Shown: one piece after another, positions 11,001 through 18,568 of the stretch
Numbering within the stretch: the first letter of the stretch is position 1
How the letters are laid out: every line of letters begins with the position of its first letter
Origin: Oscillatoria sp. FACHB-1407
GTDB lineage: Bacteria; Cyanobacteriota; Cyanobacteriia; Elainellales; Elainellaceae
Assembly: GCF_014697545.1 (NCBI RefSeq)
Contig: NZ_JACJSA010000013.1
Span: 1 to 64,000, forward strand
Length of the DNA: 64,000 bases
Direction: 5' to 3'
Made by a program: the position numbers and the translations under genes
The notes under the pieces: model-generated
What the model was told of the DNA's origin: nothing
Seen by the model: the letters and a program-made list of their open reading frames with translations, nothing else
Databases searched by the model: none

Positions 11001-11134
11001 TCTTCCTGGTCAGCTACTTGACTCAGCAGAAATAACCCCAGTTCAGCATCCAGCAATTCTCGTACTTGCGTTTTTTCCGGCAGCGATTGAATTGAGGCTT
11101 TTAAGCGGTCTTGCCACGCTGTAATTCTACGCAT
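8018..11134 (-). CDS. DinG/XPD-like helicase of the pPIWI-RE module (pPIWI_RE_Z)
   Basis: 1038 aa. The N-terminal ~200 residues would be the pPIWI_RE_Z region. The helicase core has a Walker A-like GGQLGVGKSN, four cysteines spaced like a DinG/XPD iron-sulfur cluster (TTCPL, QPCRF, HACSL, SVCPY) and a Walker B box LVIIDEVDQVQ. The late motif MERGHNITD resembles the end of the second RecA domain. It should unwind DNA or RNA-DNA hybrids for the PIWI protein. Its start overlaps the stop of the nuclease gene upstream by 8 nt. The Walker A departs from the canonical GxxxxGKT, with Gly-Val-Gly-Lys-Ser kept. Confidence 0.85.
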   Translation of the reverse strand: MRRITAWQDRLKASIQSLPEKTQVRELLDAELGLFLLSQVADQEEPATGVWVLLTGYPHDAIFKNLSDSQKRAIAIARHLLVRYRRPYSWKELLKTYQAFPESVRGYDLSPDCTVYKRRQNFSEALDRFEIYEQTLSAEIPSINRSITWATAGDYECEVSGIRQTLHLPAEFVATPPRSHNLAGTPSRNPIQIPWYELSETAQWMDDQLTKIGKTPEWVNRFAGLRLKTFDVGDNLEVNDVLVIDGPTHIGGQLGVGKSNLMKISTCHQARGGKRIAIVVADVMQVFDLCNFFQALGLSVAPILGNSNRENHLERLLKATKGQTPQEILDHYSNPVFDWVSTTCPLSALIQEMEVPFAPGEQPCRFLKPLNSKAEEKHACSLYSVCPYHHKDIALVDAQIWITTPGGLVYSRVPAQINSESLTYYELIHRCCDLVIIDEVDQVQKNLDTQFCPHETFYRPGGSAWFDQLFRTVQAELDRQERKPLRNQKISDWWAALQKADIAKDRIYRLAYPELSEWQERGEYFTDWMIFNRIAKDLTEDEQAADEFMLKHFQPFLNSDFQTDPWLRDLANEALDRDVNTDLQEWIRQQIPHLSQARIQQAAIKLEFALLVCTLQNKLNTVVTRWFDVQDDLNLGGDSKWFQSPPLDYSTLLPVFPMGNQLAFQYTKMLNEEMGSLRFFRCMGLGRWLITGFKDIFRADNLAAPHALLLSGTSWAPDSPTYHVDIPIEGVLVSQAMDAPVEIHSKILPMRDLRTGAAISVSGTGAKKENNLKTIVRRLIEDEYLEDAFDLIGTRKIVLYVPSYEQGVWAADVVNESQYADRAVLLVRDDSGQSNLGKILRLPRGQVEQFATFLDRDILIAPISAMERGHNITDSQGNAAIGAIFMLVFPHPVPDDFSHPVHLMCRWAMDHYKTISADTVVNIGQEFSDRAFSEWLSLLRQPIILRQLSPKALAQQAWDIAIQQWQAMSRATRNCNPAWIYWCDAKFTEENPVQLLELITQSLSFYFDPTSKATKRDRQIAQALYEPFYLALKNTSRL

Positions 11135-12239
11135 TGGATTTCCTCTGTTGCTGCCGGACTAACTGGATAAAATCGGACTCAAACTGCACTTGCTCAGGTA
11201 ACAGCTTGACGGAGCAGATATTGAGAAATTCTCGGATGTACGCTGTTCCCTCATGCTTTAGCTCATCGGCAAAAACAAAAAATGATTTTTGGTGAGGTAT
11301 TAACTCGATTTGAGGAATAGGCTGTGTTACTGACTTTGCAAGGTTATAAGCCTTCTTCCAAAACTTGACATCAACTGCCCAACTGGAACCATCGCTAAAT
11401 GTCAGGTGCAAGTCGTAAGCATCGCGATCGGGGTACAAGATTACGTCTACTCCTAGCTGACAGAGTTGCCTTGCAAGTCGTAGCTCAGCCACACCAGGGC
11501 GATGCCAGGAGCGCCGCAAATACCGCTTTAGGCGCAACACCTGGTCTTTTTCATCGCTCTCAAATGGCAAAGGAGGTTTTTGGTATTGAGCACAAAAGGT
11601 ATTTTCACAGCGAAGTGACTCAAGCCCCTTTGCACTAGAAATGCGATGTAGCAGCCCTCCACAGTGCCCGCAGCACCAAAACTTACCCTCATAGCGGTAA
11701 GACTCTGGAGCAGATTCGTAGCTCAATTCTGCGTGTGGAGCAAGTAAATCCTGAAACTCCTCAAGCTCGGTGATGCGCCGAATTTCCAATTCACCCAGCC
11801 GAATCACAGGATTCTCATTAATAAAGCACCGCAGATCACTGTAACGACTGGGTTGAGTAGCCGATCGCGTAAAGACTGCATCGAAAAAAGCCCTTTGGCT
11901 TTGCTCATCCTCACTCAATTCAGGGAGAATTTCGATACAGAAGGGACTGGGTGAACCTTGTTCGAGGAGCGTTTCATTAGCCCAATCATCGGGTAATTCC
12001 AGGGCAACTCCCCATTCAAAAATCGGCTTTTGCGCCCAAGAGTAAAGGAACTGAGGAACGCCAACTACTCCTATTGTCTCTTGAGCAAGACATAGGATCT
12101 GAAGATGCTCAACGGCTCGATGAAGGGAGCGCGGAAATTCCCAATATTTTGATTTTTCAAGATTTCCAAAATGCTGCACTATGCCTGTAGCAAGGTCGCG
12201 AATCAATCGCTCTGAATCGATTTGAAGGGCTTGAACCAT
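11127..12239 (-). CDS. pPIWI-RE module restriction endonuclease (pPIWI_RE_Y/REase)
   Basis: 370 aa, first gene of the pPIWI-RE module. Around residues 190-225 is a zinc ribbon (CCGHCGG ... CENTFCAQ). The C-terminal third is a restriction-endonuclease fold: VDVILYPDRDAYDLHLTF followed by SWAVDVKFWKKA gives the D...DxK active site. In the described pPIWI-RE systems this protein supplies DNA cleavage next to the DinG-like helicase and PIWI protein. Start ATG at 12239. The 97-nt gap to the membrane-protein gene upstream could hold a promoter, though all genes run the same way. Confidence 0.82.
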   Translation of the reverse strand: MVQALQIDSERLIRDLATGIVQHFGNLEKSKYWEFPRSLHRAVEHLQILCLAQETIGVVGVPQFLYSWAQKPIFEWGVALELPDDWANETLLEQGSPSPFCIEILPELSEDEQSQRAFFDAVFTRSATQPSRYSDLRCFINENPVIRLGELEIRRITELEEFQDLLAPHAELSYESAPESYRYEGKFWCCGHCGGLLHRISSAKGLESLRCENTFCAQYQKPPLPFESDEKDQVLRLKRYLRRSWHRPGVAELRLARQLCQLGVDVILYPDRDAYDLHLTFSDGSSWAVDVKFWKKAYNLAKSVTQPIPQIELIPHQKSFFVFADELKHEGTAYIREFLNICSVKLLPEQVQFESDFIQLVRQQQRKSNA

Positions 12240-12336
12240 ATACCTAAATGAGATATGAGACGAATATACAAACTAGACGTAATCGTGGCATAGAAAATAC
12301 TGACAGTGCCTACTAGCAGTGCTGTACCTTAGATAT

Positions 12337-13068
12337 TCATAGGTGTTCACAAGCTTCTAATAACCGCTCTGCATAAGCATCTGCGGCAATCTTGACCCAC
12401 GTTGGAGTAAAGAGAGTTATCCATAGAATCAGTAGAATTAAGCTACCGATTCCACAAGCAATTGCTGACAGAGGAACAGAATTTTTCCAAACTAGAAGTT
12501 TCAGAACGATTACAGTTACGGATGCTGCTAGACCAAATAGCGAGAGCGTGATACCAACTGGCTTCAACCCCCAGAGATTGCGGCGAAATCCGTAGTTACA
12601 ATTCTCCTCAAAAACAAGGTTAAACTTTTCCTTATCACGAGTTTTGTTGCGTAGAAAAGTTGCACATGCCTCATAAACTTCGTCTGCTTTATCTGGAGAA
12701 GCAATCTCTTCCGCTGCTGTTGGCAGTCGTAGGTTTGGCAGCAAAGTCTGTAGTTTGTTATGACGCATCGCTAACAGGCTGGCGTTTACGACATCACGAT
12801 GTCGCAAGCTTCGGGTTGTTGGTTTCCCGTTCCAGAGTTCAAATAAACTCTCCTCCTTTTGCTTGCCCATGTCCCGACCTATTTGGGCTAGTAGCGCTGC
12901 ACCACCACAACCAACTAGCACGCTAACCAAAATTCCCAGAAGAGTTAGTTCACTCGGAAAAAACATTACCACGACTAAAGCAACAGGTAGAACGACAATT
13001 AACGCGGGACCAAGACGTGCTCGCCGTGTGTAAGTGTCAAAATTCTGTTCAATTAAACCCTGAACCAT
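12337..13068 (-). CDS. Membrane protein with four predicted helices
   Basis: 243 aa. Two hydrophobic hairpins are obvious: residues about 20-37 and 42-63, then about 171-193 and 201-220, with a charged cytoplasmic-type stretch of about 105 residues between them. No catalytic motif is visible. It lies between the E2-E1-JAB gene (66 nt upstream) and the pPIWI-RE module (97 nt downstream), all on one strand, so it may belong to either. A membrane protein next to a ubiquitin-like conjugation gene could be its effector or substrate; that is inference. I do not recognise the family. Confidence 0.75.
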   Translation of the reverse strand: MVQGLIEQNFDTYTRRARLGPALIVVLPVALVVVMFFPSELTLLGILVSVLVGCGGAALLAQIGRDMGKQKEESLFELWNGKPTTRSLRHRDVVNASLLAMRHNKLQTLLPNLRLPTAAEEIASPDKADEVYEACATFLRNKTRDKEKFNLVFEENCNYGFRRNLWGLKPVGITLSLFGLAASVTVIVLKLLVWKNSVPLSAIACGIGSLILLILWITLFTPTWVKIAADAYAERLLEACEHL

Positions 13069-13134
13069 TGCATCTATTCCTCAACTCAATCGTGAAAATG
13101 GAACCCGATATTAAACTTGATTCTTTTCAATGCC

Positions 13135-15450
13135 TTATGTAGTGATGGCGTGATAACCTACTGGCGTTCGGATTAATAGGACTGATGTGATAATTCGACT
13201 TTGAGCAATTCGCTGCGCTGTTTGCCAATCTCGTTTAGAGAAATCAGAATCTTGCAAGTGGCTGTGCCAAGTTCCCAGACAATAAAGTGCATAACCGCAC
13301 GATTCGGAGTAATTTTCTAGCATTGCCTTGACTTCAACTGTCCCTAGCACAAATTCAGATCTCGACCGCTGGCTGTCTTGAGATGCGGGCAATACGTCCG
13401 TTACTATAAATGCCTGTTGAATTTGAGATACACGCCCCACTAAAAGACCACCTGTTTCTACACCGGAATAGTTGCTACATTCTTCTAAAATCTTTTGATG
13501 AGCACGAGCGGCAATCCGAATATTCCAAGTCGGATTATTTTGAATTGGTACGATCTGGCTTGGAGAAACGGAAATCGTTGTCCAATTTAATCCCATTCCA
13601 TCATCAGCGATCGCACCCAAAAGTATTCGCCCTTCGTCGGAAAACCCATTTGTTTGTATCTGGGAGATGCTCATTGTCATGGACGCTGCCATTAAGGACA
13701 ACTTCGCATCTGAAATTGCCATTGTCATCGAACCGCAGCCGTGACCGACACTCTGGCGGCGCATTGGTTCATCAGCCTCAAAAAACGCCTTGCGGAGTCG
13801 CTCTTCAACTCGGATTGCTTCGTAAGCTTGAGCAATGAGATCGCTAGAGTTTGGGTTTCTGGCATTGCCTTCAACTGTAACTAACCCAATTAAGCCATTG
13901 GCGTAAAGGGATGTCTCAATAATTCGTTGCGGTAAAATATCGGGTTGGATTGAGGCAAGCGTCTCTCGCACAGCCAATGACGCAGTAGCATTAATAACTC
14001 CCCAGGTTTGATCAGGGAAAAATTGTTTCAATAAGGATGGCTTCTGGACAATCTGCGTTACATCTTCGTGGAAGGGCTGAGAGGATTGCCCAAAGCCTGC
14101 GATCGCCAATGCTAAAGCATCAGCTTTGTAGTTGAACCAGGTAAGCTCTACATCTGTTGATGGAATTAGGGCGTATCGGGCAGCATTATGCGGAGTCAGC
14201 AAACCTTTATCAACGATAATCTTTGGGGCTTTGCCACTGCGAGTTAGATGAAGTGCAATTTTAGAGCCAAGGCTACCACCACCAATGAGGGTAATATCTC
14301 GATTCTCAGGTAGCGGTGACTCACCAGAGAAAGACTTTAGAAGCTTTGGCGTGATGGCATGCTGATGCGCGGCTGGAGTGACAGGAGTGCGATCGCCCTC
14401 TGTTAATAATTGTGGTGCGCCTATATCAAGAATGTAGGGCAATATTTCAATCTCAGAAGACTCCCCAATTAAGTGAAATGGACGGCGAGCACATAGGATG
14501 ACTGCGATCGGGAACTTACGTCCTTTGAATGTCCATTTGCGGATGTGCTGCTTCAAGTTTGATAGAACAGTATCTAAACTGTTTAAGCACCCATACTCCT
14601 TCGCCCGCTGCCGCAAGCTATTGAGATCTGTTACGGTTTCGGGCTGATACTGTTCTGCAATATGAGGTGTACCAGATGGTAATTTACCTGGTGTGACAAC
14701 AATTGCAAGGCTGTACCCGATCTCAGGCTGAATCAAACTGGTTTCGTAAAACAACTGATCGATATTTACTCGATCTACAAGTACCGGAGTCTTACCTACT
14801 TGTCCGTAAATCAATCTTGGCTGAACTAAATCGTCAACCAGTGCTGCTTGCTTGAATTTTACGTAAACAAACGGGAAACAAAAATGCTTCTCTCGCTTTG
14901 GGGAGACAAGGCTACGAATGCGATCACTATCAATTACAACCAGATGTTTCAAGTTGTCACGCCGGACGGGTTCCCAACCCTGTTCTGGATCAATAAGTTG
15001 ACCAAGTGCTGCTTTCTCTAACCAATTAACAGTCTGGTTAATAATTGACCAAAGCCCTTCCGCCTGTAGCAATTCATCGAGATTACCCTCATAAACACAA
15101 GGATAAATAGGTTCTTCAGGTGAACCAGGTTGAATATGAGCTAAGGAACGATCAAAGCTATCTCGAAGTCGGATTTTGGGTGCATGAACTGGGAAATCTG
15201 GAGGAAAGGAGAACACGACAGGCTCCACCGCCAAAACTCCGTTTGGGCTACTGCCTTCTGCCATCCAAGGCAATGGTAAACCCAAGCGAATTGCTACCGT
15301 AACGTGAACACAATCAGGTTGAGCTTGAGCAATACTCTCAATTCGATCAACCGATGGATGGAAAGCTATGAGGTCAACGGCTTGCTGAACAGTAGCTTTA
15401 ATACCGCTAGGTACTGAAAAATTCTCAGGGTCAGAGGGCATCATTAACAT
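13135..15450 (-). CDS. E2-E1-JAB triple fusion, bacterial ubiquitin-like conjugation
   Basis: 771 aa with three domains. Residues about 15-150 look like a UBC (E2) fold: VVFSFPPDFPVHAPKIRLRD and IYPCVYEGNLDELL, with Cys118 the candidate E2 nucleophile. Residues about 380-620 are ThiF/E1-like: ITLIGGGSLGSKIALHL (nucleotide-binding) and a Cys in VGHGCGSMT. The C-terminal ~140 residues are a JAB/JAMM peptidase: GTWHSHLQDSDFSKRDW gives HxH-x7-S-x2-D. Such E2-E1-JAB fusions next to MBL-fold genes belong to the prokaryotic ubiquitin-like systems catalogued by Aravind and colleagues. No ubiquitin-like gene is visible nearby. GGAGG sits best for the third Met (15444). It lies 8 nt after the MBL gene. 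Confidence 0.88.
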   Translation of the reverse strand: MLMMPSDPENFSVPSGIKATVQQAVDLIAFHPSVDRIESIAQAQPDCVHVTVAIRLGLPLPWMAEGSSPNGVLAVEPVVFSFPPDFPVHAPKIRLRDSFDRSLAHIQPGSPEEPIYPCVYEGNLDELLQAEGLWSIINQTVNWLEKAALGQLIDPEQGWEPVRRDNLKHLVVIDSDRIRSLVSPKREKHFCFPFVYVKFKQAALVDDLVQPRLIYGQVGKTPVLVDRVNIDQLFYETSLIQPEIGYSLAIVVTPGKLPSGTPHIAEQYQPETVTDLNSLRQRAKEYGCLNSLDTVLSNLKQHIRKWTFKGRKFPIAVILCARRPFHLIGESSEIEILPYILDIGAPQLLTEGDRTPVTPAAHQHAITPKLLKSFSGESPLPENRDITLIGGGSLGSKIALHLTRSGKAPKIIVDKGLLTPHNAARYALIPSTDVELTWFNYKADALALAIAGFGQSSQPFHEDVTQIVQKPSLLKQFFPDQTWGVINATASLAVRETLASIQPDILPQRIIETSLYANGLIGLVTVEGNARNPNSSDLIAQAYEAIRVEERLRKAFFEADEPMRRQSVGHGCGSMTMAISDAKLSLMAASMTMSISQIQTNGFSDEGRILLGAIADDGMGLNWTTISVSPSQIVPIQNNPTWNIRIAARAHQKILEECSNYSGVETGGLLVGRVSQIQQAFIVTDVLPASQDSQRSRSEFVLGTVEVKAMLENYSESCGYALYCLGTWHSHLQDSDFSKRDWQTAQRIAQSRIITSVLLIRTPVGYHAITT

Positions 15451-15458
15451 CCGCCTCC

Positions 15459-16619
15459 TTAACCATGCGGTAGAGGATCGCGTCCAATCGCGCCCGTCGA
15501 GAGAAAAGCAGGAGTTGATGCCGCAGTACTTTTTAGACGCGCTCCATACTGGGTAATTTCAAACTCCATCTTGCCCGGTGAAGTTTTGCTCGGATATTCA
15601 CCCGTGCACCTGAAAGTTCCATTGACAGCACGAACGATGGCTTCATACTCCCGCTTAGCCCCAATGCATGGTGGATCAGCGTCATTTGCGTCGATTGGCT
15701 TACAACTTGCAATAATCACTGCACCTGCACGAGCCTGGGACAATGCATTGCTAGCGGCTTCACTTACTTCAGCATCCTCACCCAAGTCGCTCCAACTTTC
15801 ATAAGATAAAGAATGCCACGAACAGTGATGGGGCGTTTGCAGCAAGTCGTAGGCGAGCCAATCGGTGTTTTTGTGCTTATCCCAAAGGCGTTCCCAAATT
15901 GCAACCTCTGCATCCCCACCTGTTAGGAAACGGCAGGCATCAACACCACCGACCTTTAGGATGAACTGAATAATGACGCTAGAGCGGTTCTTTGCAAGGG
16001 CTTCCTCTTCTTCTTCTTCGTCAGATTTGGGCAACGGACCTAGCAGCCGGGCGGTGATGCTTGAATCAGAAACACCGTTCACTTTAGGAATCAACTCGTC
16101 AATCTTGACAAGAATGTCTCCCAGTTTATCCGTCTTGCCGTTCTCATCCTCTCCCATAATCAGAACGCGATTGCCATCTCCAACGGCTGCCAACCCATTG
16201 TCTTGGAAATATTTGACCCGCCGTTTAGCCTCAGTTTGAAATGCTTTAGCATCATCACACAGCGTTAAAGTGCTAGAAGCACGACGGAATACGATCGGCG
16301 ACGACCAGATTTCACGGATGAAGATTTTGTTGTCAGCTTTGATGTAAGTTTCTGGTGCGCCCAGATGGAGGTGCTTACTTAGTCCACGGCAGTGGTCTTG
16401 GTCGGGATGACTGAGCAAAAGCACATCCACATACAGACGTTTTTGACTGTCGCGCTTTAGCTCTTTCCGCAGCATAGTCATGACATCGGGCATTTTGTGC
16501 TCAGGGTCATCCGCATCCCCACGAACATTCATATCGATTAGGATCGTCCTGCCGCTCTCCAAGACAATTAGTGTCATGTCCCCGTTATCCACGGGAAAGA
16601 AAATGATTTTTGCGACCAC
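15459..16619 (-). CDS. Metallo-beta-lactamase-fold hydrolase
   Basis: 386 aa. VLLLSHPDQDHCRGL holds the HxDxDH metal site (His71, Asp73, Asp75, His76); LTGGDAEVAIWERL and LQTPHHCSWHSLS supply the later Asp and His ligands. The strand order resembles ComEC/Rec2-type hydrolases. It leads the minus-strand directon and is followed after 8 nt by the E2-E1-JAB fusion, a pairing known for bacterial ubiquitin-like systems, where the MBL may act as a nuclease or peptidase effector. Substrate unknown. The 187-nt region upstream is shared with the divergent XRE regulator. Confidence 0.85.
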   Translation of the reverse strand: MVAKIIFFPVDNGDMTLIVLESGRTILIDMNVRGDADDPEHKMPDVMTMLRKELKRDSQKRLYVDVLLLSHPDQDHCRGLSKHLHLGAPETYIKADNKIFIREIWSSPIVFRRASSTLTLCDDAKAFQTEAKRRVKYFQDNGLAAVGDGNRVLIMGEDENGKTDKLGDILVKIDELIPKVNGVSDSSITARLLGPLPKSDEEEEEEALAKNRSSVIIQFILKVGGVDACRFLTGGDAEVAIWERLWDKHKNTDWLAYDLLQTPHHCSWHSLSYESWSDLGEDAEVSEAASNALSQARAGAVIIASCKPIDANDADPPCIGAKREYEAIVRAVNGTFRCTGEYPSKTSPGKMEFEITQYGARLKSTAASTPAFLSTGAIGRDPLPHG

Positions 16620-16721
16620 AAAGAAATCCTCGAAACGGCGTTTAACTACATCTAGTGTCGAACGCCTTCAGTCTAACCATAGAAAATTCAAAAAGCCAAA
16701 TAGAAAATGTTAAGATTCATG

Positions 16722-16764
16722 AATGTCATTATTGATAACGTTAAATGTTTGTAATAGTGACATT
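16722..16764. promoter_or_regulatory. Inverted-repeat operator candidate between MBL and XRE genes
   Basis: AATGTCATTATT (16722-16733) and AATAGTGACATT (16753-16764) are inverted copies with one mismatch, separated by 19 nt, in the divergent intergenic region. The position, about 45 nt before the XRE start and about 105 nt before the MBL start, suits autoregulation by the XRE protein and possibly control of the whole minus-strand directon. Confidence 0.55.
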
Positions 16765-16806
16765 GTGAAGTAAGATGGCAGGTGAAACTTATAGGAAAAT
16801 AGGCTG

Positions 16807-17124
16807 ATGGCTGATCATCAGACGTTCTACACTGAACTGGGTCGTCGCATACGAGAAGTCAGGCAAAAGAGAAGTTTGACGCAAGAAGCCCTAGCATCGC
16901 TGGTTTCATTAACTCGGACTTCTGTCACCAATATTGAAAAAGGTAGACAACAGGTTCTAGTTCACACCCTTACTGAGATTGCTGCCGCTTTAAAGGTCTC
17001 ACCAGAATCATTACTACCTACAGCCATCCCTTCGACACAGCCGCTTGATAAACTTCTAGAGGGTTACTCTCAAGAAGAACAGGAGTGGGTTAAGACGGTT
17101 GTAGATACAGCAATTGGGGAGTAG
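16807..17124 (+). CDS. XRE-family transcriptional regulator
   Basis: 105 aa. Residues about 8-65 form a Cro/C1-type helix-turn-helix: LGRRIREVRQKRSLTQEALA, then LTRTSVTNIEKGRQQV with the recognition helix. The last 35 residues are acidic and may bind the partner peptidase. It is followed within 3 nt by an ImmA/IrrE metallopeptidase gene, the arrangement of ImmR-ImmA and other repressor-protease switches in mobile elements and stress circuits. It is divergent from the MBL/E2-E1-JAB/pPIWI-RE directon and is the likely regulator of it (inference). Confidence 0.85.
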   Translation: MADHQTFYTELGRRIREVRQKRSLTQEALASLVSLTRTSVTNIEKGRQQVLVHTLTEIAAALKVSPESLLPTAIPSTQPLDKLLEGYSQEEQEWVKTVVDTAIGE

Positions 17125-17127
17125 CAT

Positions 17128-17679
17128 ATGGCACTCCGACGCAAGTATATTCGTAGTTTGGTAGAGAGTTTACTGAGGAAACAAAATATTTACTCTGCTC
17201 CAGTAGATGTTGAGAAATTAGCACTTGCCTCTGGTGTTATCGTTCGTTACGAGCCTGCGGAGGATAGTCTTTGTGGTTTTCTTCTAAGAGATCCGACACA
17301 ACAGAAAGTCATTATTGGAGTAAATAAAAATCATCCTGATAATCGCCAGAGATTTACGATTGGGCATGAGTTAGGTCACTTTCTCTTACATGAAAGTGCT
17401 AAATTTCACGTTGATTACAAGTTCCGACTGAAGATAAGTGACGATGAATTTCAAAAGGGAGACAGCACCGAAGAAAAGGAGGCTAATCTCTTTGCAGCAG
17501 AGTTACTAATGCCAGCAAGCTTTATAAAGCAAGATTTAGAGCAAATTAATCGTCCAGATCTCTTTGAAGCTTTAGATATCTTCGAGGACGAGAAGCTACA
17601 AAGTCTTGCAAAGCATTATCAAGTTAGCGTGCAGGCGCTTACCTTTCGATTGGCTTATCTTAACTATATTCGTCTATAA
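17128..17679 (+). CDS. ImmA/IrrE-family metallopeptidase
   Basis: 183 aa. The zinc site is FTIGHELGHFLLHES (His80, Glu81, His84) with the second Glu in EKEANLFAAELLMP. Members of this family cleave or inactivate a partner XRE repressor (as ImmA does to ImmR), releasing an operon in response to DNA damage or another signal. The gene has its own GGGGAG site overlapping the end of the XRE gene. The gene order XRE-then-peptidase also occurs in toxin-antitoxin-like pairs, which I cannot exclude. Confidence 0.88.
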   Translation: MALRRKYIRSLVESLLRKQNIYSAPVDVEKLALASGVIVRYEPAEDSLCGFLLRDPTQQKVIIGVNKNHPDNRQRFTIGHELGHFLLHESAKFHVDYKFRLKISDDEFQKGDSTEEKEANLFAAELLMPASFIKQDLEQINRPDLFEALDIFEDEKLQSLAKHYQVSVQALTFRLAYLNYIRL

Positions 17680-17743
17680 CCAATAAACTAAGCACTTCAC
17701 CGCCTAGTAATGAGTATTAGATTTTTTGGATTTATATAAGTTT

Positions 17744-18568
17744 TTATCGGCTAAAATCCTCGTTTTTCCAGTCAACTAAATCATTATTGGATATTAGGCT
17801 ATTGATTTGCTCAATTACCTGTTGCGACAAGTTCTGATTATGAATTAAAACTCCCATCTCAATATTAAGTGACATTGCATATTCAGTCAGGTTTGCACTG
17901 GAAATGAACAGGTGTTGACCATCGCAAACTGCACATTTGGCATGAAGGGAACCGTATCGCCCTTGCTCGTCCGTTGGGCGCTTGTCTTTATGCCAGATGT
18001 AGACTTGAGTACGTTCTAGAATTTGGGAACCAAAGGTAATTGCCATTCCATAAGCAATCTTGCCATTGCTTGCTTCTGGTGTTTCAGCAACAATGCGAAC
18101 CTTAACGCCTCGATCGATCGCAGCCATTAATGCCTTCACAATTTCAGGGATGTTGTAAATGGCAAAGCTGACAATCAGGAGATCCCGTTGTGCGGCTCGA
18201 ATCAGTTGCAGCAAAGCTTGATCAGTGCGCCGCAATGGAAGCGACGCAGGATTGGGTCCTGTCCAAACTAACTCCGCCGATAATTCCTGATGCAATTTGG
18301 TTTGGCAATGAGCAGCCGTTGAAAGGGCGATCGCCATTGCCTTCCCGTCCAATTCACCCGCTTCAACCTGCCACACATCAACCAAGTTGCTCACCGCCTG
18401 TCGCCATGATCCTCTGGGCAGGAGTTGCAGGAGTTTTGATTTCATCTGGAATGGTTCACCCTGTTCCGCTGCCATGAGAACTTTAATCAGGGAGTCCAGA
18501 GTTGAAGTGGGCACCTCCTGAGTAACTTGGCGAATGTGGTCTAGCAGCTTGGATGAAAAGGTTGTCAC
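17744..18568 (-). CDS. drmC: DISARM protein DrmC, phospholipase D-like
   Basis: 274 aa from the GTG at 18568, which overlaps the drmB stop by 4 nt (GTGA). The frame is open further upstream to 18685, but that would bury it in drmB. It has one clear HKD motif, SLHAKCAVCDGQHLFISSANL, and a degenerate first copy in the middle (LLIVSFAIYNIPEIVKAL region). DrmC is the PLD-domain protein of all DISARM types; its role is the least certain of the three core genes. It is the last gene of the RelE-UvrD/drmA/drmB/drmC operon and ends 64 nt from the convergent ImmA gene. Confidence 0.88.
   Translation of the reverse strand: MTTFSSKLLDHIRQVTQEVPTSTLDSLIKVLMAAEQGEPFQMKSKLLQLLPRGSWRQAVSNLVDVWQVEAGELDGKAMAIALSTAAHCQTKLHQELSAELVWTGPNPASLPLRRTDQALLQLIRAAQRDLLIVSFAIYNIPEIVKALMAAIDRGVKVRIVAETPEASNGKIAYGMAITFGSQILERTQVYIWHKDKRPTDEQGRYGSLHAKCAVCDGQHLFISSANLTEYAMSLNIEMGVLIHNQNLSQQVIEQINSLISNNDLVDWKNEDFSR

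Noticed and set aside
13135-15450. CBASS Cap2/Cap3 proteins
   Set aside because: E2-E1 and JAB domains also occur in CBASS, but here they form one chain and no CD-NTase or CBASS effector gene is nearby.
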